A program made the translations under genes and the position numbers. This document shows, one piece after another, positions 57,290 through 64,000 of a stretch of 64,000 bases of DNA. The notes under the pieces were generated by a model. That model was not told the DNA's origin and did no database searches. It worked only from the letters and a program-made list of their open reading frames with translations. Each line of letters starts with the position of its first letter. The first letter of the stretch is position 1. The stretch comes from Acanthosepion lycidas (lineage: Eukaryota > Mollusca > Cephalopoda > Sepiida > Sepiidae), in NCBI GenBank assembly GCA_963932145.1, contig OZ010578.1, positions 21,160,827 to 21,224,826 of the forward strand, read 5' to 3'.

Positions 57290-59480
57290 CATATTGTTTG
57301 AAATCTTCTATTCTTATCTTTAAGAATTCTGGTGAAACTCCTATTCCATCAAATTATCGCAATGTTAGTCGTTTACCTTTTTGTTTTTGTTTTTTGAAAA
57401 AAACGTACGAGACGCTCTAATCAACGCGAAATTGGTTAGCATCTAACTTCACATGTCCTTATTTCAGATAAATATGATTATTCGTTTCGTTACGTCAACC
57501 GCCGATGTGTTAAGGTTTGTTATTGATTGTGTCTATCGGGTTTTAGATAAAAATGGAGCGGCTCGAGTTTTGGCTTTAGATATCTTGAGCGCGTTTGACA
57601 GTGCTTCACATGCTGGCCTTCTTTATAAGCTCAAAGGTGATGTCTCTCCCCGGATATCTGACAATCCAATCGTGATTATCAAATCGAACAATGCACAATT
57701 CTAGATCATTTCACATCAATGCCGGGTTCCACCAAGCTCCATGCTTGTTTCTTATCTTCATCAACGAGCTTCATGGTGTCATCAGTTCCTATTTAGTTAT
57801 TTATACTAATAAAATAACTATTTACCGACAGGTCGGAGAAAACAACTTGTTGCTTCTCTCAAAAATGAACTCCAATAAGTTGTTAAATGGTGAAAGAAAC
57901 GGCTAGTAAATTTTAACGCTTCCAAAACGAACGTGCTATCATTTAATTATCAGAGAAAAACACATCTACCAGCTATCAGTATGGCTGATGCTAACCACCC
58001 GGAGAGAAACTCATTTCGCGTTTTTGGTCTTACGTTTTCTACTGACATGAAGTTGAATGATTATATTGAATCTAGTGAAGTATGTTAGGTTTGATGCTAA
58101 GAAGGTAGGTTCCATTCGTAGCCCAAGACAGTTTTTCTCTTCACAATCAATCTTGCACATTTATAAATCTACCATTTGTCCGTGCATTGAATATTGCTTC
58201 CATATCGTCTGAGATTGGGATAATTACACAAGTACACTGTCACCTTCTTTAATGCAGAAAAGATGCAAATATTAGTCTCAAAGTATTATTGTACATATTG
58301 AGTACTTGGTAGAAAACTCTTTGACTCAACAAATACTAGAATTGGACTGACATACAAGAAGAGACCTACATAATTCCAGCAACAAACTGGTTTTACACGT
58401 TGCAATTCTCTCACCATTAAAGAGCCTATGATAGACATGATGGTCACTGTTCAAATTATTCTAAGCTTTCTATTTGGGTTATCTAATATGGATTCCGTTG
58501 TAATTTTTATTGAGAAGACAAAGCGGTGGTGGTAAATCAAATGAAATGCGGTCTTCCAAGTCCTTAGAAATTCTGGTTTAGGAGAAATGATTGCCCTACA
58601 TCAAAAATTTTAATATTTTTTTTAACTAAATCTACTATTCGTCCGTTTCTTGAATATTAATGCCATATGTAGTTTGGTGCTCCGCTTATAAATCTCAATG
58701 TTCTCGGTAGAATCCAAAGAAGGTTCTGTAATATTACCAATACTTACCTGGTAGGTCACTAAAACGACCTCCAACCAGTAGTTTACTGGGGCAAGAAATA
58801 GCTGATAAACTGTAACGCCTCCAAAATGAAATTGCTTCCTTTTAATCCATCATGAGGACCAAATTTTTGCCCTCGGCCAGTATGATTGATGCTAACCTCC
58901 GTTGGAGCAACATATTGCATCTTCTTTGTCTCACATTTTCTACTGACATGAAGTGGGACGATTATATTGAATCACTTGCTAGGTCTGCGGCTAAGAATGT
59001 TGGTTCACTGTGTCATATTAGACAATCTTTCATATCTAAATCCATCTTGTACATTTATAAATCTACCAAATCCAAAGAATGGTCTGCAATGTTATCGGCT
59101 CTGACGTGATATTTCGGCTTCAGTCACTTTCCCAATCAACTTGCTGTGGCTTCCCTCTTTCTTTTCTAACAATATTTTCATGGCATTTGTTATAATGAGT
59201 TCTTCGTACATCGTCCGCTTGAATTTAAGCTTACTACTAGATTGGCTATTAGGTCTCATCGTTTCTTGAACTAGATAGATTTAATCGTATCTTCTATTCT
59301 AATAGTTTCTTTTCTCGAACTTCTAACCTGTGGAAATCTATTCCGATTTCTTGGTTCCGTGAAACCTACAATCTTCAAAAATCTAAACGCAACGTCAGCT
59401 GCTATTTTGACAGATCGATGAGCTATTTGTACGTTTATTTCCTCTATTATCTTATCTTTACAATGCTCTAAACTTCTCCT
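57290..59480 (+). mobile_element. LINE relic(s), same family as 13 kb, at least two overlapping 3' copies
   Basis: VIDCVYRVLDKNGAARVLAL and DILSAFDSASHAGLL (box A) lie at 57520-57620, then INAGFHQAPCLFLIFINEL (box B) near 57715, a decayed YTN box, and FRVFGLTFSTDMKLNDYIES at 58015. A second, separate set begins at 58752 and reads LCLTFSTDMKWDDYIESLAR and FISKSILYIYKSTK (58920-59070), then the FNRIFYSNSFFSRTSNLW-like end near 59280-59340. The repeated order shows two copies or a duplication. Many stops and frameshifts. Confidence 0.78.
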
Positions 59481-59739
59481 GGATCTGTATTACATGGCCA
59501 CATCGAAAATTATTTTCGACTCTATAAATCTTCATCTGACCACTTTTGTCAAAATTGTAGAACTAGAGACATTTCATACGCAACAATTTTTTTTATTACC
59601 GTCCAGTTGCTCGAACCCCTTTTAAATACTCGAATTGACCGATTGATTTGTAATTTATGCTGTATCACAGATCTGCCGGTTATATATAGCCAGCAAACAT
59701 TTTCAGATCGTTTTAATTTTGGGTGGGAGAGATGATAAT

Positions 59740-60032
59740 AATTTACTGAGATAAGTCCTAAAAATTAACCCATAGCTGATGGGGGAGGGGGATTCATAAC
59801 TTTCTCAAGGTTATTTGCGTGTAAATAACTATAATGAACCCAACTGGATTTAGAACTCAGCTCTCTGATTTCTGTTTCTAAGCCGTTATGCATTGCTATA
59901 CCCACACCCAAAGTTTTACAGCACCTGCTATTCTCAATGATTCAGCTATTTCGATAGTGACCAGGCTCGTCGTTAAGTTCGATGATCGCACTCGAACCGG
60001 TGTTTCAGCGGGATATGGCCGTTAGCCGAATC
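59740..60032 (-). mobile_element. 5S rRNA + tRNA chimeric SINE
   Basis: On the minus strand the head (60030-59957) reads ACGGCCATATCCCGCTGAAA, CACCGGTTCGAGTGCGATCA and TCGAACTTAACGACG, following 5S rRNA (CCGGTTCTCGTCCGATCACCG, AAGTTAAGC). Then comes a tRNA-like part (GTGGGTATAGCAATGCATAA, GAGTTCTAAATCCAGT), then the tail TGAGAAAGTTATGAATCC and GGACTTATCTCAGTAAATTA shared with 33.9, 7.3 and 55.8 kb. Confidence 0.75.
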
Positions 60033-61053
60033 GAATTGAATAAAAGAACTATGTGTGATTATACTAAACTCTTTCAACTCACAAGAACTTATCGCGCTGT
60101 GCATCACCGCCTGAATCTTAGACACAGACATTCGATTATTATCTCTGTTATTCTATAACAAAAAGGATCAACGCTGAAAACATTTCACCAGAATATTTAT
60201 TATAATACTGACCTCGAATCAATATCGACCTCTTTATATACTTATACCTTTAAAGAGATAAATACCTTTTCGGAATCGTACCTACAATAATGGTAACAAT
60301 CCCCGTTTCCTTATAAGCAAACGTTTGGTATTTATTTACTGAACATTTAACGCTGCTATAGGTTAGGTCGTATAAAATATTTCTCTTAAAAAAACATTCT
60401 TTAAGGAAAATATGTTTCTCAAGCCGACTTTCCAATATTCTTGGGGGTTCCATTACTAATCATTTGCCTGAGGTATATAATTATTATTTCTTAGAATTAT
60501 ATGTTCTATTTGGATTATCGCTGTTGTTGAAAGTCCACAAATGAACTTGTTTTTGTTTTTTTAATTTGTAAAATTCTTTATAATTCTATAGTGACAGTCG
60601 ATGAGATTCGAAGAATATGGTCCCCTCTAAGACCTACAGCTTTCAACTGCTGGAAACCATTTTAACTCATTGACATGAAAAAGCTTTTCTGTGGAGCTAA
60701 ACAGGTTTGGTGCCATGCATAACATATGAAAATGTCAACCTGACAAAACTAATTAAAGACAGGATTCTCGTTTTATGTTAATATTTTTCCTTTATAGCAT
60801 CTTGTGATACCAGACAAAATTACTCCGAGTGTATTCGATGTTCAATTTCCTTATCTAACTGATCCACATACTGCACTATTTTAAGCGTATAGAATGTATT
60901 AATTTTGTAAATTTCTTGGTTTTAAGTTTTCCGATTAATGGCGCATAAAAATGTGCATCTGAGCGCAATTCTTCTGGGAATTATTTTTAAAAACATGGAC
61001 AGCTTTGAGTAAACTGGCGTATTTATCACACTGACACCTCACGTTAATATATA

Positions 61054-61155
61054 TTAGGTTGGTGCAAAAATAATGACGTAATAATGCCGTTTTTGACGTT
61101 AAAAAAATACGTCAAAAAACGACATTATTACGTCATTATTTTTGCACCAACCTAA
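61054..61155. mobile_element. MADE1-like mariner MITE, copy 9 (full length)
   Basis: 102 bp with complete arms. Its right end lies directly beside the Tc1/mariner relic that starts at 61156. Confidence 0.95.
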
Positions 61156-61950
61156 TATTTACTAAAATTACATAAAAAATATTAAATAGTAAATTTATTC
61201 AATAAAATAGCCATTGGCTTGAACCACTGCCTTCAGACGATTTCGGAATCTCCTGCATCTCTTCAGGACCGTCTCATTAATTTGGTGAATGCTGTCATAA
61301 TCCTTGTGTTCAGTTCATCTTTGCTGTAAGAAGGAGTTTTTTTGGTCTCCCGCTCAATTGTGCCCCCACATAATAATCAAGGGGGTTGCAGTGTGGGAAG
61401 TTAGTTAGCCAGACGTAAGGGAGTTATATGTGGCTGCAGGAATTGCTTGACAACCATGACTGGGCTCTCCTGCTTGTGTGGCATGGTGCAGAATCCATTT
61501 GCCGGACATAGGGTCTTCCAACTGTCATTTTCCCAGGGCAGCATTCCTACTCAAGGTACTTGATGTATCCCTCCGTGTTGAGTCTGAGGCCCTCACTAAC
61601 ACATTCTGTTCTTATCAGAACGATCAGAGTGAGTTTTCCAAATGTTGTAATCACCATTAGACACATCGAACTCTTTCCGAATCCTCTGCACTCTCCTCAG
61701 ATTGACGCCCAAACACTCTGAAATGTTCGTATTGGAACGTCCGTTGCGAATGCCAAGCAGTACAGCATGCTGTATCCAAATTTCTGACGAAGTTGTCAAG
61801 GTTCGTCAAGGTGTTCTTTTTCTCACAGATGGTTCCCTACTAACCCTACTATACTGTGCAGTCGACAAAATAAAATAAATAACAAACAATGCGCAGACGC
61901 AAAATTAAAAAATATATATGAGCGACAATTTATTCATCGCACCCTGTATT
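61156..61950 (-). mobile_element. Tc1/mariner-type transposon remnant, second copy
   Basis: Read on the minus strand, the left end TACAGGGTGCGATGAATAAA (about 61950) is a plausible terminal repeat. The frame 61799-61596 is the helix-turn-helix part (VLLGIRNGRSNTNISECLGV, RRVQRIRKEFDVSNGDYNIW). The catalytic centre is largely missing; PHCNPLDYYVGAQLS near 61390 corresponds to the third acidic motif (SPDCNPLDYYVW). The C terminus to about 61190 follows (TKLMRR-type, then AVVQANGYFIE-like). No matching right terminal repeat is seen; the MITE begins there. Confidence 0.82.
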
Positions 61951-62575
61951 TCTACAAATATCTGAATTATCATATAATATTTAAAAAATGCGCGTATTTT
62001 TTAAATTCATATTTTATTTTTATCGATTTATCATATCCAGTTAATTTTTAATAAGAGAAAAATTAAAGATAAATATTTATGTTCCAATAAACTGGACAAA
62101 AATGATTTTATATGAAAATTTCTAAAATTCTCATCTTTTTAATGGCATTAAATTTACGAAAATTTAATTCAGTTTTATATGAGAATTGAAATGAATATTT
62201 AGTTTGGAGTATAAAGTATTGACAAGTTAGTGTGACTACTTAATATACATATAAATACGCATACACATGCACACATATAAACACACACACACAGGTATAG
62301 AAGGTGATTGTAAAGTAACTCCTCAATTTGAAATACTTATAATTCATTTATTATATATCATTTTTACAATAAATCGTTATGACAGGAAAGCTTTTAATAT
62401 GAGTTTTTATTTTTAAATTCGACATCGTTACCAGCTTCTTAAGCCTTTTATGTTTCCTGTCAACTGATTTCAACACGAAAACTTGTGGTATGGAGGTCAT
62501 AACTTCTAGTATTCACCTTTCAATTAATTTCAAAGTCTTGGCTACCCATACTTAAAATATGCAGTTATTTTTCAT

Positions 62576-62612
<37 letters not shown>

Positions 62613-63008
62613 TTAATAAAAGAATTCCATCGACAAAATTTCTTGTGTGGCTGTTGCTCGAGTTTAAAAAGTTTCAGTGCTTTAGACATTCAATAAATTT
62701 CCTATTGCCTAATAACTTTCAAATAGCATGGTATACTTCACAAATCTAATAATTAAACAAAAACAGGGATGAGGCATCAGAACTTGATTCAACTGCAAGT
62801 GCAAACGCATTAACGCCCCCTCCTTCTTCGCATGTTTAAAGCTGGATGTAATAGGTTTTTCTAGATGATTTCCATTTTAACACTTCAATAATCCTTCCCA
62901 AACAATCTTTGAATCAGAAATTGTTCGAATGCCAATTTAGGATAGAATCTTATGAAGAAACTATAAAAAAACGCAGATATTTGGAATCAACAGCAGAGAA
63001 TTGGAAAG

Positions 63009-63047
<39 letters not shown>

Positions 63048-63130
63048 CTCAGTACCTGACTCCTCATGTTAGTGGCATGCATAACATCCATATGTAAATG
63101 TCAAACTGACAAAGATACTTACACATATGA

Positions 63131-63313
63131 CGGGTCCTCAATTTCCAGTCTTGATAGAATTCAAAATCGTCACCGAGTCCTTGTAGAAGAAGAATTATTT
63201 TCCACCATGCAAACACTCTCTTACAGGCGAATGTGATGAACCTCTCACTACTCCTTCGGGTCGTCAATTTCCAGTCTTGATAAAATTCAAAAGCGTAACC
63301 GAGTCCTTGTAGA
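63131..63313. repeat. Direct repeat, two 56-bp units 127 bp apart
   Basis: GGTCCTCAATTTCCAGTCTT ... CCGAGTCCTTGTAGA at 63131-63186 recurs as GGTCGTCAATTTCCAGTCTT ... CCGAGTCCTTGTAGA at 63258-63313 with about four differences. The spacer belongs to a minus-strand frame without a known domain. Confidence 0.85.
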
Positions 63314-63334
63314 TTTTTTAGTACTTCTTAATAC

Positions 63335-63600
63335 CATTCCACGAAATCGTTCTTTGCAGATTGACCACCGATCCGCGATTGAATTTAAACCAGGAGAGTT
63401 TCCGGGCCAGTATATAGTACTTTGATTTGTACACTGGTAAGGCTTGTCAGTTTGTTAGTGCAGCGTTACAATTTTCGTACGCTTCCTTTGAGTGACTTAC
63501 ATCACAGATAATTGCGCTAGGACAACTTATCGACAATCGAGACAATAGTGCCAGCCGTGATAGAAAACTGATGCAATTACCGATGACGCAATGATTTTCA
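63335..63600 (-). mobile_element. Tc1 transposase fragment, second copy
   Basis: On the minus strand near 63410-63330: YWPGNSPGLNSIADRWSICK, the decayed version of WPGNSPDLNPIENLWSICK, then KERFRGM-like text. The flanks match 22240-22505. The preceding tail GACAATAGTGCCAGCCG is also shared. Confidence 0.82.
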
Positions 63601-64000
63601 AGGCTAAACAAATTTCTTCATACACCCCGAAAATAGATTCATATTACTGCACACCATTGCAAATGACCAATTCTGAGGAAAATAAAATCGAGTACACTCT
63701 GTCAATTGAGTGGGTCTAAAACTGACCGAATGTTGAAAGTAAGGAAAGTTATTTCAATTAATTTGCACAATGGTGTACAAAGTGAGTCAAAAGGGATAAT
63801 TTATTAAAAATACAATTAGACATGAAACTTTTATTTACTAGCTATTTAACTGCTATGTGTGTTGTTCAATACGTCGTGGGTTTTTTTTTTCAAAGCACAT
63901 TTCAGTTCTGTGCCTGCATGTTTCATGAACTCGTCGAAGAGTGGCCTCTGCCGTTTTACTGCATTCGTATTTTATTTTTTTCTTTAAGTTCCTCGATATT

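Larger units (their letters stand above)
30175..64000 (+). other. Downstream intron and/or intergenic DNA
   Basis: No further exon of the Ig/FN3 gene is recognisable here. Stretches where I see nothing nameable include 30240-31000, 34640-35280, 37530-38920, 39350-40000, 44520-47130 apart from microsatellites, 47430-48130, 50600-52500, 56030-57280 and 61960-62570. Short open frames in these parts (for example 46552-46854 and 56034-56252) lack known motifs and splice context. Confidence 0.5.

Noticed and set aside
1-64000. CRISPR arrays, bacterial operons, toxin genes or other prokaryotic systems
   Set aside because: Long introns with GT-AG signals, eukaryotic retroelements and microsatellites show animal nuclear DNA. 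The evenly spaced 72-bp array is contiguous, with no spacer/repeat alternation.

Overview
This window is AT-rich animal nuclear DNA, most likely from a cephalopod mollusc and probably an octopus. That assignment is an inference from the dense (TA)n arrays, the many old LINE, SINE and MITE copies of cephalopod style, and a neural-type adhesion gene with introns of up to 10 kb. No database search was possible.

One host gene is visible, on the + strand, as five short exons at 2837-3037, 6194-6315, 15498-15642, 19554-19841 and 30053-30174. The exons have matching splice phases (1-1, 1-0, 0-1, 1-1, 1-0) and read without a stop as the end of one Ig domain, two whole Ig domains, and the start of a fibronectin-III-like domain. 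The order and several sequence signatures fit the klingon/wrapper/lachesin group of immunoglobulin-superfamily adhesion proteins. The signal peptide, the start of Ig1 and the C terminus are not in view. The stretch after 30174 is either a final intron of more than 33 kb or intron plus downstream intergenic DNA.

Everything else is intronic or intergenic. From left to right it holds: foldback repeats and a LINE tail (0.2-2.4 kb); a 72-bp minisatellite (4.2-5.3 kb); SINEs, a Penelope-like fragment and a LINE reverse transcriptase piece (7-14 kb); three foldback families packed among TA arrays (15-18.8 kb); LINE and Tc1/mariner relics (20-25 kb); a LINE with a restriction-like endonuclease (26-28.8 kb); a piggyBac-type and a pogo-type MITE (29.4 and 33.2 kb); a SINE that appears to join a 5S rRNA head to a tRNA-like body (34 and 60 kb); an old Gypsy-like LTR element (about 42-44.3 kb); more LINE relics (49-50 and 57-59.5 kb); and Tc1/mariner relics (61-63.6 kb).

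The most striking repeated item is a near-palindromic mariner MITE of 65-102 bp, present nine times, whose termini are close to those of the mammalian MADE1/Hsmar1 elements. I found no evidence of a new multi-gene system. The points that best deserve a second look are the MADE1-like family, the 5S+tRNA SINE, the minisatellite with a coding-compatible period, the leader repeats around the primer-binding site of the LTR element, and several long inverted repeats.
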